64,000 nt of DNA from Enterocloster aldenensis (GCF_003434055.1 NZ_QVEX01000004.1:124001-188000), one strand, 5' to 3'. Positions 24,735-33,933 are shown, counted from the stretch's first letter. Numbers and translations are program-made. The notes: generated from the letters alone by a model not told the origin.

Positions 24735-24764
24735 TTGACAAATTAAATAAAAAATGTATATAAT
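24735..24764 (+). promoter_or_regulatory. Promoter of the ROK regulator gene
   Basis: TTGACA (24735-24740), an 18-base spacer and TATAAT (24759-24764). Its -35 is 5 bases from the manA -35, and together they form the palindrome TGTCAA-ATGAA-TTGACA. Confidence 0.7.
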
Positions 24765-24913
24765 AATATCATAAAATATTGGTTTATTATTTGGAAGTAT
24801 AGGGAAAAACTTACAAATTTTTTTGGTAATTGATATATATATAAAATGGTTTAACAAAATATTATTAACAAAAAGAAGAAATAAGGGAATCGAACAATCA
24901 GGAGGATGGATAT

Positions 24914-26080
24914 ATGGAGCAGAGTTCTTTTAATGCAAGGGGAATGAAATTACAAAACAAAAGGATTATAATGGACAGCCTCCGGATCAGTCCCTGCTCC
25001 AGGGCAGAACTGGCCAGACAGACGGGGCTGACGAGGGCGGCAATCAGTGTGATTGTGGATAATCTGCTAAAGGAGGGGCTTGTGGCGGAGGGGGAACCCA
25101 TTGAGGGAAAAGTGGGAAGGAAATCCTTCCGGATAACCCTGAATCCTGATAGATATCATATGATAGGAGTCACACTGGAACGTGGCTGCTGTTGCGTTGG
25201 TATTGCTGGTTTTGACGGCCGCATTAAGCAGATGGAACGGATTGAGTATGATGGGAGATTAGGGAATATTGACCATATCCTGGAGGATATGGTCAGGATT
25301 ATATTGAATTACGAGGAAAAGAGTGCTGGCAAGGGGCAGCTGCTGGGAATCGGAATTACTGCCCCTGGTCCACTTGACCTGGATAAGGGGCAGATACTGA
25401 ACCCGCCTAACTTTGAGGGCTGGGAAAATATTTATATAGTAGATTATTTTAAGCAAAGGCTGGCGGCCCCGGTGGTCCTGGAAAATGATATTAATGCCCT
25501 TGCCTCTGCTGAACGTTATTATGGAATTGGGAAAAAGTATGACAGTTATCTGGAACTTCAGCTTGATACCGGAGTGGGAGGCGGAATCATACTGCATGGT
25601 GAACTTTACAGGGGAAGCGCAGGCATGGGCAATCAGGTGGGGCATATAACAATTAATATGTTTGGGGATAAATGTAAGTGTGGTAACATAGGCTGTGCCG
25701 AACTGTACGCCTCAATTCCACGTATAGTACAGTGTGGTCTGGCCGTAAATCCCCAGTTCTATTCATGGAAACGGATGGTTAACCTGGCCTATAATGGGGA
25801 TGATCAGGCCAGGAAACTGATACAGATGGAGGCAGGGTATCTGTCAGTGGTAATTGTCAATGTGATGAATATATTGGACCTTGATGCCGTTGTATTAGGA
25901 GGTGAGGCTGCCTATAAGGGAGGACTGTTGGGAGAGATGACGGAATCCATTGTCAATTCCAGAGTTATGGGGAGGGATGTCCACCATATTCCAGTTATTC
26001 TTTCCCAGATGCCAGAAGATGGAAAGATGCTTGCTGCATGTAATCTGATTATGGAGTCTTTTATAAGAACATTATTGTAG
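24914..26080 (+). CDS. ROK-family transcriptional regulator (NagC/XylR type)
   Basis: 388 residues. An N-terminal winged helix at about 15-75 (SRAELARQTGLTRAAISVIVDNLLKEGLV) is followed by a ROK sugar-kinase fold: GITAPGPLD, the ENDINALA motif with the conserved Asp, and the zinc site GHITINMFGDKCKCGNIGCAE. An HTH plus ROK domain marks it as a sugar-sensing repressor rather than a plain kinase, though residual kinase activity is possible. It is divergent from manA and 25 bases upstream of the second YesN gene. CAGGAGG precedes the start. It probably controls manA and the sugar locus. Confidence 0.88.
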   Translation: MEQSSFNARGMKLQNKRIIMDSLRISPCSRAELARQTGLTRAAISVIVDNLLKEGLVAEGEPIEGKVGRKSFRITLNPDRYHMIGVTLERGCCCVGIAGFDGRIKQMERIEYDGRLGNIDHILEDMVRIILNYEEKSAGKGQLLGIGITAPGPLDLDKGQILNPPNFEGWENIYIVDYFKQRLAAPVVLENDINALASAERYYGIGKKYDSYLELQLDTGVGGGIILHGELYRGSAGMGNQVGHITINMFGDKCKCGNIGCAELYASIPRIVQCGLAVNPQFYSWKRMVNLAYNGDDQARKLIQMEAGYLSVVIVNVMNILDLDAVVLGGEAAYKGGLLGEMTESIVNSRVMGRDVHHIPVILSQMPEDGKMLAACNLIMESFIRTLL

Positions 26081-26105
26081 GTAATGGTCAGGAGAGGGAG
26101 GTTAT

Positions 26106-27716
26106 ATGATGAGGGTAATCATTGCGGACGATGAACAGAAGGTGTGTCAGCTGATTTATGATCTGGTTCCTTGGGAAAATTATGGAATGACGGTGGTGGG
26201 AATGGCTAATAACGGTTTGGACACATTGGACTTAATAAAAAAGCAGGCACCGGATTTAGTGATAACCGATATTAAGATGCCTGGCTGTGATGGTCTGGAA
26301 TTAATCCATAGGGCAAAAAAACAGCAGGAGAAAATAGATTTTATCATAATCAGCGGATACCGCTTTTTTGAATATGCACAGAACGCAATTAAATATGGCG
26401 TCAGCGATTATCTGTTAAAACCTATCAAGCAGGAAGAACTTATGAATACATTAAAAAAGATGCAGGAAAAGTACAATGCCAGGCAGGAGCGTCTGACAGA
26501 GGAAAACGCACTCCGCAGTCAGGTAAAAGAAAGCAGGAAACGGGCCAGGGAAAATTTCCTGCTGGGGTACCTTCGGGATGGTTGGAAAATGGATGTCAGG
26601 GGAGACATCCGGTTTATTAACAACCGTTATTGTATGGAGTTCATGGAGGGGAGCTTTACTGCATTTATAATAAAAATCGATTACGATTACCGGGAACAGT
26701 ACGGTAAGGGAATTGAACTGATTTCAGCTAAGGCGGCATACCTTATCAGGCAGTCCCTTGAAGCATGCTGTTATGATATGGAGTGCTGTACAAAGGGGAA
26801 TGGTTTATGGTGCATTGTCAATTATGATCCAGAGCAGGAAAAAAACATAAAAAAGAAAATCAGACAGGCCTTTTCTGAGATAACTGTGCAGAGAACCGTA
26901 TTTCCGCAGTTCTGCTTTACCTGTGGTATAGGGGAAATGATTAGGGAGGCCGGAGAAATTGGAACTGCTTTTTTAACAGCCGATGAAGCGGCGCAGGAAA
27001 GACTGGTACGAGGAGCCGGAAAGGTAATTGAGTATGGAAATACATATGTGGATCAGCCTGAAAACAGCAGGCTCACTGACCGGACGTTGAAAAATCTCAG
27101 GAACCATGTAATGGCTTTGGATGCAGATGCAATGGCAGGGGAACTTAAAATCCTTGAAAGGGAATTGGCAGGCCATATAAGTGGGCATGGACTGTGGATG
27201 CTAATCCGGCAGATAAGCAGTTCATTTGTGCTGTACATGAAGGAAAATAAGTTCCATGGTCAGGTACTGGAACTGTTTTATGATGATTTTATTGAAAAGA
27301 GCGGCTGTTGTGGCAGTATGCGGTCCCTTTTTGCATGTTTGTCCCAATGTATGAGGAACTGCATGGTCAGGATAGCAGAAGATAAAAAGCAGGAAGGCAT
27401 CAAGCCCATACGTATGGCCAAGACATATATCCTGAAAAACTATATGACTGCTATAACATTAGAGGAAATGGGCAGGATTACAGGGTTTAATGCATCATAT
27501 TTCAGCCTTCTGTTTAAGAAAGAAACCGGTAAGAATTTTGGCGAATATATTTCAGAAGTACGGATGGAAAAGGCAAAAGAGATGTTGAAAGAAACTGATG
27601 AAAGTATTTCCGCTATTTGTGGGAATGTGGGGTACAGCGATTTAAAGCATTTTACAAAGTCATTTAAACAGGAGACGGGACTGAAGCCAAGTGAATACAG
27701 AAAACTGTATTCCTAG
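26106..27716 (+). CDS. YesN-type response regulator with AraC DNA-binding domain
   Basis: 536 residues. The receiver domain covers 1-120 (IIADDEQ acidic pocket, Asp at about 56 in LVITDIKMPG, Lys in LLKPI). A long middle region contains a divergent GGDEF-like fold often seen in this class. The AraC HTH domain is at about 430-535 (ITLEEMGRITGFNASYFSLLFKKE and ISAICGNVGYSDLKHFTKSFKQ). Two ATGs are adjacent (26106 and 26109) after GGGAGG. It is followed by its kinase after 36 bases. Candidate target repeats lie before the importer operon at 30212. Confidence 0.9.
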   Translation: MMRVIIADDEQKVCQLIYDLVPWENYGMTVVGMANNGLDTLDLIKKQAPDLVITDIKMPGCDGLELIHRAKKQQEKIDFIIISGYRFFEYAQNAIKYGVSDYLLKPIKQEELMNTLKKMQEKYNARQERLTEENALRSQVKESRKRARENFLLGYLRDGWKMDVRGDIRFINNRYCMEFMEGSFTAFIIKIDYDYREQYGKGIELISAKAAYLIRQSLEACCYDMECCTKGNGLWCIVNYDPEQEKNIKKKIRQAFSEITVQRTVFPQFCFTCGIGEMIREAGEIGTAFLTADEAAQERLVRGAGKVIEYGNTYVDQPENSRLTDRTLKNLRNHVMALDADAMAGELKILERELAGHISGHGLWMLIRQISSSFVLYMKENKFHGQVLELFYDDFIEKSGCCGSMRSLFACLSQCMRNCMVRIAEDKKQEGIKPIRMAKTYILKNYMTAITLEEMGRITGFNASYFSLLFKKETGKNFGEYISEVRMEKAKEMLKETDESISAICGNVGYSDLKHFTKSFKQETGLKPSEYRKLYS

Positions 27717-27752
27717 TGCATCTTTGCAGGGGACCAAAGGAGCGGAACGCGT

Positions 27753-28796
27753 ATGTTAAGTAAATGCAAGAGGTATATTTCGTACCGGATAAAAGTGGCA
27801 GCCTTATTTGCAGCAATCTATATGCTGGCAGCATCCATGCTTCTATTTGCGGGACGGCTGTGGCTGGGGATTCCGTGCCTGTTTCTGGTAACATTGTTGT
27901 TATCTGCATGGGGGATATATAAGATGGTGGCTGAACCATATCAGCGCCATTGTGAGATGATGCAGGCATTTGCGGCAGGACAGGTGCTGAAAAGGATGAA
28001 CGGGTGTGGAATCTGCTTTTCACCGGAGCAGGAAAACATGATAAGCCGGTTTAACGAAATGCTTAATATGAAAGAAGTGATTAATGCAACCAGGAAACAG
28101 GCGGAGTATATGGCGCTGCAGAACCAGATTAATCCTCACTTTTTATATAATACCCTGGAAGGAATCCGTGGGGAAACCCTGCATGCTGGATTAAACCATG
28201 TGGCTAAGATGACAGAAGCCCTTGCTACTTTTTTCCGGTACACAATATCTAATATGGATAATCTGGTTACGTTGGAAGAAGAATTGGAAAATATTCATAA
28301 TTATTACATCATACAACGGTACCGGTTCGGGAACAGGATAACGCTGAAGATAGAATACAGTGAGGAGGATGCGGAACGTATCCTGCATTGCAGGCTGCCC
28401 AAACTCACACTGCAGCCCATTGTTGAAAATGCGGTCTGCCATGGGATTGAGCAGATGATAGGCAATGGCATCATCAAAATTAAGGTTGATATTACAGAGA
28501 ATCATATGATTATCACTGTATCAGACAATGGCATCGGCATGCCTGAAGAACGGGTGATGGAGTTGAACCAGAAGCTGAATGAGCTGAAGACAGAATATAT
28601 AAAAGACGACCATGAGAATAAAGGCGGAATTGCCATGGTAAATGTCAATAACCGTATCCGCCTTTTGTGCGGGGAGGAATATGGCATATATATTTACAGC
28701 ATTCCACGGATGGGGACAGATGTTGAGATTACCCTTCCGTTGGTTGAAGGGGATATGTCTGCCTTAAACCCATATCAGGGGGTGGCTGTCCGGTGA
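27753..28796 (+). CDS. YesM/LytS-type histidine kinase lacking an extracellular sensor domain
   Basis: 347 residues, far shorter than typical YesM kinases (about 575). Two adjacent membrane helices at about 13-32 and 35-55 are joined by only a few residues, so there is no outside sensor and hardly room for a HAMP domain. The kinase core is intact: phospho-acceptor His129 in NQINPHFLYNTLEG, N box LTLQPIVENAVCHG, and G boxes DNGIGMP and GGIAMVNVNNR. It should therefore take its signal from another membrane protein. Its stop overlaps the GTG start of a dead ABC ATPase, which in turn precedes a complete ABC importer. It shares an operon with the response regulator upstream. Confidence 0.88.
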   Translation: MLSKCKRYISYRIKVAALFAAIYMLAASMLLFAGRLWLGIPCLFLVTLLLSAWGIYKMVAEPYQRHCEMMQAFAAGQVLKRMNGCGICFSPEQENMISRFNEMLNMKEVINATRKQAEYMALQNQINPHFLYNTLEGIRGETLHAGLNHVAKMTEALATFFRYTISNMDNLVTLEEELENIHNYYIIQRYRFGNRITLKIEYSEEDAERILHCRLPKLTLQPIVENAVCHGIEQMIGNGIIKIKVDITENHMIITVSDNGIGMPEERVMELNQKLNELKTEYIKDDHENKGGIAMVNVNNRIRLLCGEEYGIYIYSIPRMGTDVEITLPLVEGDMSALNPYQGVAVR

Positions 28797-30208
28797 AAGA
28801 AGAAGTGCTGGGCATGGAACATGTGACATATGCCGAGGATGGGCAACTGCTGCTGGAACAATTTCACATGCGTATATTCCGTGGGGAAATCATGGGGATG
28901 GTATGTGATGACAACCGTGGAAAGGAAGCCTTGACAAAAATCCTTCAATTGAATCGGCCGGTACAATATGGAAGGATTTATTTCCATGGAAATCTTGTTA
29001 ATGCGGGAGGGTATGGTCTGTGCAAGCCGAACCGCATAGCTGTCATCAGACAGAAGCCAAGCCTGATTGAGAATATGACGGTGGAAGAAAACATATTTGT
29101 TATTAAAGGCAGTTACAGGAAAATACTGGTAAACCGCAGCAAGCTGGGAAGGCAGTTTGAGCGGTTTGCAAAAGAAAAGTCATTGGGTCTTGATTTAAAG
29201 GGACAAAAGCTGGTATGCGAATTATCATCGTATGAAAAGGCGGTTGTCGAACTGTGTAAGGCCCTGATTATAGGTACCCGTCTTGTAGTTATATGTGACA
29301 TGGCCAATTATCTTGGTCCCCTTGACCTCATGACATATTTTAATCTGTTGGGCAGGTTTGCAAGGCAGGGTTATACCTTTCTGTATATCTGCGATACCTT
29401 TGATGAGGCAAAACAGGTCTGTGGCCGCATTGCGCTTATGGACAATGGGCGGATAAGAAAGATTATAGGAAATGCCGGGCTTCAGGAGCGGTTATGTTTC
29501 CGGAATCCCCTGATGATACAATCAAAACGTGACAGGATACATAAGGAAGCTCTTCTGGAGTTCAGGAATGTCAGTTGGAAGGATATCCGGAATATGAGTT
29601 TCTGTGTCTGCCCGGGAGAATGGGTTACATTGCTGGATATGAGTAATACGGTATTGGAAAATCTGGTCAGCCTCATGAATATGGAGGCGGAGGCGTCTGT
29701 TTATTCAGGAGAAATCTTTTTTCAAGGTAAAGAATTCAGGGAATGGAAAAACATTGGGATTCCCGGATGCGGTGTGTCTTTTGTCAGTGAAAATCCAACA
29801 AAAACAATGCTATTTCAGGAAATGAGCTATATGGATAATCTATGTTTTGACATGGAGCAGAAGATGGGGGCCTGGACGATTAAGACACGTATAAGAAAAA
29901 GCGTGAGGCGGGAATATGACTGTATTCTAGGGGATGAGATGGATGAAGCGGATATTACCTCCCTTGACAGGATTCAGCTTTACCGCCTTGTTTATTATAG
30001 GATACACCTGTGCAATCCAAAGATTGTATTCTGTATCAGGCCGCTGGCAGAGGAGGATATATACATGAAAAAGGAAGTGAAGAAGCTGCTGGGGGAACTG
30101 CACAGAAAAGGAATTGCCATCGTGGAACTGCTTAGCAATATATCAGATCTCCACACTCCTCCTGACCGCACGATTATTGTCAGGAATGGGACGGTGACGA
30201 AACAGTAA
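28793..30208 (+). CDS. Degenerate RbsA/MglA-like ABC ATPase (pseudo-ATPase)
   Basis: 471 residues in the two-domain layout of sugar ATPases such as RbsA, but every catalytic motif has decayed. The first Walker A reads CDDNRGKEA instead of GENGAGKST, the signature is LSSYEKA, Walker B is LVVICDMANY without DEP, and the switch His is Asp (YICDTF). In the second half the P-loop is LLDMSNTVLEN and the Walker B region is VFCIRPLAEED. The reading frame is long and uninterrupted, so this is a conserved non-catalytic protein, not a pseudogene. It starts at GTG inside the stop of the sensor-less kinase. I infer that it docks on the permease and passes transport state to the kinase. Confidence 0.8.
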   Translation: MKEEVLGMEHVTYAEDGQLLLEQFHMRIFRGEIMGMVCDDNRGKEALTKILQLNRPVQYGRIYFHGNLVNAGGYGLCKPNRIAVIRQKPSLIENMTVEENIFVIKGSYRKILVNRSKLGRQFERFAKEKSLGLDLKGQKLVCELSSYEKAVVELCKALIIGTRLVVICDMANYLGPLDLMTYFNLLGRFARQGYTFLYICDTFDEAKQVCGRIALMDNGRIRKIIGNAGLQERLCFRNPLMIQSKRDRIHKEALLEFRNVSWKDIRNMSFCVCPGEWVTLLDMSNTVLENLVSLMNMEAEASVYSGEIFFQGKEFREWKNIGIPGCGVSFVSENPTKTMLFQEMSYMDNLCFDMEQKMGAWTIKTRIRKSVRREYDCILGDEMDEADITSLDRIQLYRLVYYRIHLCNPKIVFCIRPLAEEDIYMKKEVKKLLGELHRKGIAIVELLSNISDLHTPPDRTIIVRNGTVTKQ

Positions 30209-30211
30209 CAT

Positions 30212-30245
30212 CAAAAGCCACCCCCCTAAAGACCAAAACCGCCCC
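30212..30245 (+). promoter_or_regulatory. Direct repeat, candidate response-regulator site before the CUT2 importer operon
   Basis: CAAAAGCCACCCC (30212-30224) and CAAAACCGCCCC (30234-30245) are direct repeats with the C-rich cores 21 bases apart. The second ends 25-27 bases before the likely -10 (TATATTAT, 30271-30278), as at the other two-component promoter in this window. It is the plausible target of the YesN-type regulator at 26106. Confidence 0.45.
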
Positions 30246-30270
30246 TCTTATAATGGGGCATTTTAGATGT

Positions 30271-30278
30271 TATATTAT
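30271..30278 (+). promoter_or_regulatory. -10 region of the CUT2 importer operon
   Basis: TATATTAT lies 45 bases before the ATPase start. The position of the -35 is a poor match to consensus, which suits an activator-dependent promoter. An alternative TATAAT at 30249-30254 overlaps the direct repeat and is less likely. Confidence 0.4.
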
Positions 30279-30322
30279 AGATACAGATAAGGTAAGGATG
30301 AAGAAAACAAAGGGGTGATGCA

Positions 30323-31885
30323 ATGGAGAGTTACATTGTGGAGATGGAACATATAGACAAAAGCTTTCCGGGTGTGAAGGCGCTGGATGATGTTTCATTC
30401 CGCCTGAGGGCGGGAGAGGTGATGGCGCTTCTGGGGGAAAATGGTGCCGGTAAGTCTACGCTGATGAAGATACTCAGCGGCGTTTATCCCAAGGACAGCG
30501 GCACCATACGTATTTTTGAAAAAGATGTCCAGGATATAAATCCCAAAAAGGCACAGGAACTGGGTGTTGCCATCATACATCAGGAACTGAATCTCTGCGG
30601 GCATCTGACGGTGGCTGAAAATATTTTCCTGGGTCATGAAACAATGAAAAATGGGCTGCTCTCGGATAAGGAAATGAGACTGGAAGCAAAAAAGGTCCTG
30701 GATGAGCTTAATATGGATATCAGCCCGGATGCGGTGGTGGGTGACCTGGCTGTTTCCAAACAGCAGATGATAGAGATAGCAAAGGCTCTGTCAATTAATG
30801 CAAAGATATTGATTATGGACGAGCCGACATCGGCACTGACATCCAAGGAGATTGAGGATCTGTTTCTCATTATCAGAAAACTTACCTCCCAAGGCATGGG
30901 AATTGTATATATCTCACACCGGCTGGAGGAACTGCAGCATATTGTGGACCGTATTACCATTATGCGGGATGGAAAGTATATCACATCCATGGATTTTAAG
31001 GATACCAGCCTGCAGGAAATCATAACTAATATGGTGGGCCGTGAGATAAAAGAAAAGTTTCCGCGGGTATCCTGTGCCAAGGGAAAAAAAATACTTGAGG
31101 TAAAGCATCTGAATGCAGGAAATATGGTTAAGGATATCAGCCTTGAACTGTATGAGGGGGAAATCGTTGGAATTGCCGGGCTTATGGGGGCAGGAAGGAC
31201 GGAAACCACCCGTGCGATTTTTGGGGTTGACCCGAAAGAGTCTGGAGAAATCATCCTGGATGGGGAAACAATCCATATCAATAATCCCATGGATGCTATC
31301 CGGGCCGGAATCGTCCTGGCTCCGGAGGACAGGAAAAAAGATGGACTCTGTACAAAATTAAGCATCAGGGAAAATGTTGGGCTCCCCAATCTGGATTTCC
31401 TATCCAATCGGTTTGGTATCATCAAAAGAAAAAAAGAAGAGAAGATTACCATGCAGGCAGTTGACAATCTGAAAATCAAGGTGTCTTCGATTGAAAACAA
31501 TGCAGACAGCCTGTCCGGAGGTAACATGCAGAAGGTGGTTGTGGGTAAATGGCTGGCAAGGAAATCAAGAGTGGTAATATTTGATGAGCCCACAAGAGGA
31601 ATTGATGTGGGAGCCAAGGTAGAGATATATCATCTGATGAATGATTTGAAGAAACAAGGAATTGGGGTTATGTTTGTTTCATCGGAAATGCCGGAGGTGA
31701 TTGGAATCAGCGACAGGGTCATTGTCATGTGTGACGGAAGGATAACAGGTGTTTTTTCTACTGAGGAGGTATCACAGGATTTGATTCTGGAGTGTGCGAC
31801 AAAGTTTGAGTCTAAATTAGACGGGACAATGGAACTACAGGAACATGTCCGGAAATCTGTACAGACAGGAGGAAAACATGAATAA
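30323..31885 (+). CDS. CUT2-type sugar ABC transporter ATPase (RbsA/MglA family)
   Basis: 520 residues with two intact ATPase halves. First half: GENGAGKST (about 38-46), Q loop IIHQEL, and ILIMDEPTSAL with the His switch in ISHRLEE. Second half: IAGLMGAGRTE, LSGGNMQKV and VVIFDEPTRGID. It powers uptake of a monosaccharide through the RbsC-like permease whose start overlaps its 3' end by 8 bases. GGGGTGATGCA precedes the ATG. Comparison with its dead paralogue encoded just upstream shows which motifs were lost there. Confidence 0.95.
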   Translation: MESYIVEMEHIDKSFPGVKALDDVSFRLRAGEVMALLGENGAGKSTLMKILSGVYPKDSGTIRIFEKDVQDINPKKAQELGVAIIHQELNLCGHLTVAENIFLGHETMKNGLLSDKEMRLEAKKVLDELNMDISPDAVVGDLAVSKQQMIEIAKALSINAKILIMDEPTSALTSKEIEDLFLIIRKLTSQGMGIVYISHRLEELQHIVDRITIMRDGKYITSMDFKDTSLQEIITNMVGREIKEKFPRVSCAKGKKILEVKHLNAGNMVKDISLELYEGEIVGIAGLMGAGRTETTRAIFGVDPKESGEIILDGETIHINNPMDAIRAGIVLAPEDRKKDGLCTKLSIRENVGLPNLDFLSNRFGIIKRKKEEKITMQAVDNLKIKVSSIENNADSLSGGNMQKVVVGKWLARKSRVVIFDEPTRGIDVGAKVEIYHLMNDLKKQGIGVMFVSSEMPEVIGISDRVIVMCDGRITGVFSTEEVSQDLILECATKFESKLDGTMELQEHVRKSVQTGGKHE

Positions 31886-32882
31886 CAAAAATATATTCCG
31901 AAGGATAATTTCTACCAGAGGTATGGGGCAGGTAATCACGGTTTCATTTGGCCTGGTAGTCCTGATAATAGCATTTGGCTTTATGAACCCTACTTTCCTG
32001 TCAGGGAAGAATATTGGAAATCTGCTGCGTCAGATTGCCCCCATCCTTTTGATAGGAATTGGCCAGTCCTACCTGCTGATTACAGGTAATATTGATTTGT
32101 CCATCGGCTCAGTTGTGGGCATGAGCTGTATGATATCCGCAACCCTGATGACTAAAGGGGTGAATCCCTGGGTGGCCGTAGCCGTTACCTTCTGCTGCTG
32201 TCTGGTTGTGGGGGTTGTAAATGGTACCCTGGTGGCTGGCTGCGGTCTGCCGCCATTCATCGCAACCTTGGGCACCATGACGATTGCCAGAGGAATTGCC
32301 CAGATTGTTAACAACAATTACAATACGGATTCCATTGGTTTAGGAGCAGAGGGGTTCCGCAACTTCTTCTATTATGGGAAGGTCATAGGGCTTTACAATA
32401 CAATCATCATCGCGGTTTTATTCTGGCTGGTATTTAATTTCGTTTTGAACCGGACAAGGTTTGGGCGGCATGTATATGCGGTGGGGAGCAATATAGATGC
32501 ATCCAGGCTGTCTGGCGTTAACATAACAAAAACCATAACCATGGCATATATGGTGAGCTCCATCTGTTCATGCACGGTTGGACTTGTTATCTGCGCCACA
32601 AGTGGAATGGGGACCATGGATGCAGGAAACATGTATGAGATGTACGGTGTGGCAGCATCGGTCATAGGTGGAATCAGCCCTTTGGGAGGGCAGGGAATCC
32701 TTCTGGGGACGGTTATCGGTGCATCCATATGGGGAACTTTGCAAAATGGGCTTCAGTTTGCCGGGGCTCCGGTTGCTATCAGGAACATCCTGATTGGTAT
32801 CATTGTTGTGGTCTCAGTCCTGGTTGATATCATGGTCAGAAAAGGAAAATTCGCATCCAGGAAGAAACGCAGCATCAAATAA
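31878..32882 (+). CDS. CUT2-type sugar ABC transporter permease (RbsC-like)
   Basis: 334 residues with 8-10 membrane helices. It has the family signature LRQIAPILLIGIGQSYLLITGNIDLSIGS, the conserved GxNxxAARLSGI-like segment here as VGSNIDASRLSGVNI, and the C-terminal GGISPLGGQGILLGTVIGA. The start ATG 31878 has AGGAGG upstream and overlaps the ATPase end, so the longer reading from 31845 is not needed. It forms the inner channel for the sugar bound by the lipoprotein encoded next. Confidence 0.94.
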   Translation: MNNKNIFRRIISTRGMGQVITVSFGLVVLIIAFGFMNPTFLSGKNIGNLLRQIAPILLIGIGQSYLLITGNIDLSIGSVVGMSCMISATLMTKGVNPWVAVAVTFCCCLVVGVVNGTLVAGCGLPPFIATLGTMTIARGIAQIVNNNYNTDSIGLGAEGFRNFFYYGKVIGLYNTIIIAVLFWLVFNFVLNRTRFGRHVYAVGSNIDASRLSGVNITKTITMAYMVSSICSCTVGLVICATSGMGTMDAGNMYEMYGVAASVIGGISPLGGQGILLGTVIGASIWGTLQNGLQFAGAPVAIRNILIGIIVVVSVLVDIMVRKGKFASRKKRSIK

Positions 32883-32935
32883 TATAAAAATAAAATGTGG
32901 AATGTATGCGTGGGCATACGGAAGGGAGATTTACA

Positions 32936-33931
32936 ATGAGAAGGCAGAAGGTTTTAGGGGTTTTAATGGCGGCAGTGGTGGCAGCAGCAATGACAGGGTG
33001 TAGTTCGGGTTCAGGAAGTTCGGGCAATTCAGGTTCAGGGACAACGGCTCATCAGGAATCAGAAGCCAAAGGAAACGCTGGTTCGGAGAGTAAGGATAGT
33101 TATAAAATTTATCTGATAACCATGGACCAGATTGACCAGCATTGGGTCAATATGAATAAGGGCTGTGAGAAGGCTGTTGGTGAACTGGGCGGCATAGAAT
33201 ACAAATGGTCGGCACCGGACCAGAAGGATGATGCAAAACAGATTGAATGTATCAACAATGCAGTGGCAGATGAAGCCGATGCAATCCTTTTGGCAGCCAA
33301 TGGACCGGATGCAGACGTGGCGGCGTTAAAAGAAGCCGATGCAGCAGGGGTTAAAATCGTATACGTTGATTCACCGGCCAACTACGACAGCATACAGACA
33401 CTGGCTACAGACAATAAGAGTGCTGGAAAAAGCGGCGGGGAAGAAATGCTTAAGGCATTGGAAGCAGCCGGAATCACTAGCGGTAAGATTGGCATCATCA
33501 CCCCAAATGCGGCAACCAACTCCAATGTAAACCGTGAGATGGGATTTAAGGAGGCACTTGAAGGCTCTGGTTTTGAGATACTGGAAACCCAGTACAGTGA
33601 AGGTGACGCGGCCAAGTCTAAGGATATTGCTGCAAACTATATTGCACAGGGATGCGTTGGTATTTTCGGATGTAATGAAGGCTGTACTGTAGGAATCGGC
33701 AATGCTATCAGGGAAGCCGGTACTGATGTGATGGGAATTGGCTTTGATAAATCCGATACAATCCTGGAACTGGTAAAGGAAGGCAGTCTTGTATGTACCA
33801 TCACACAGAACCCGGATTTGATGGGATATGAAGGAATTAAGACAGCACTCAAGGCATTAAAAGGCGAAGATGTTGGAGAAAGCTATATAGATACAGGCGT
33901 ATCCATTGTTGATGCGGAGGCTTTAAAGTAA
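32936..33931 (+). CDS. Sugar-binding lipoprotein of the CUT2 importer (RbsB-like)
   Basis: 331 residues. The lipobox AAAMTGCSS puts the modified Cys at about 21. A Ser/Gly linker follows, then a type I periplasmic-binding fold starting DSYKIYLITMDQIDQHWVN, with EADAILLAANGPD, KIVYVDSPANYDS and GIFGCNEGCTVGIGNAI. Presence of a W after QH and acidic residues in the pocket fit a pyranose ligand. The start ATG 32936 follows AAGGGAG; the upstream frame from 32897 lacks a ribosome site. The aldose epimerase begins 2 bases after its stop. Confidence 0.92.
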   Translation: MRRQKVLGVLMAAVVAAAMTGCSSGSGSSGNSGSGTTAHQESEAKGNAGSESKDSYKIYLITMDQIDQHWVNMNKGCEKAVGELGGIEYKWSAPDQKDDAKQIECINNAVADEADAILLAANGPDADVAALKEADAAGVKIVYVDSPANYDSIQTLATDNKSAGKSGGEEMLKALEAAGITSGKIGIITPNAATNSNVNREMGFKEALEGSGFEILETQYSEGDAAKSKDIAANYIAQGCVGIFGCNEGCTVGIGNAIREAGTDVMGIGFDKSDTILELVKEGSLVCTITQNPDLMGYEGIKTALKALKGEDVGESYIDTGVSIVDAEALK

Positions 33932-33933
33932 AG

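Larger units (their letters stand above)
24590..24913. other. Divergent AT-rich control region between manA and the ROK gene
   Basis: 324 bases, strongly AT-rich. It holds two divergent promoters with adjacent -35 elements (see separate entries), an inverted repeat TACTG-CA-CAGTA at 24661-24672 inside the manA leader, and a perfect 7-bp hairpin AGGGATT-TTT-AATCCCT at 24607-24623 just before the manA ribosome site. The right part, 24770-24910, is an A/T leader before the ROK gene; I see no RNA gene in it. Confidence 0.6.

Noticed and set aside
28793..30208. Pseudogene call for the RbsA-like protein without Walker motifs
   Set aside because: The frame is uninterrupted over 471 codons, starts inside the kinase stop, and loses only catalytic motifs, which points to a maintained non-catalytic protein.
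30634..31617. Minus-strand frame of 327 codons opposite the CUT2 ATPase
   Set aside because: Ser/Ile/Phe-rich shadow translation of an intact ATPase gene.
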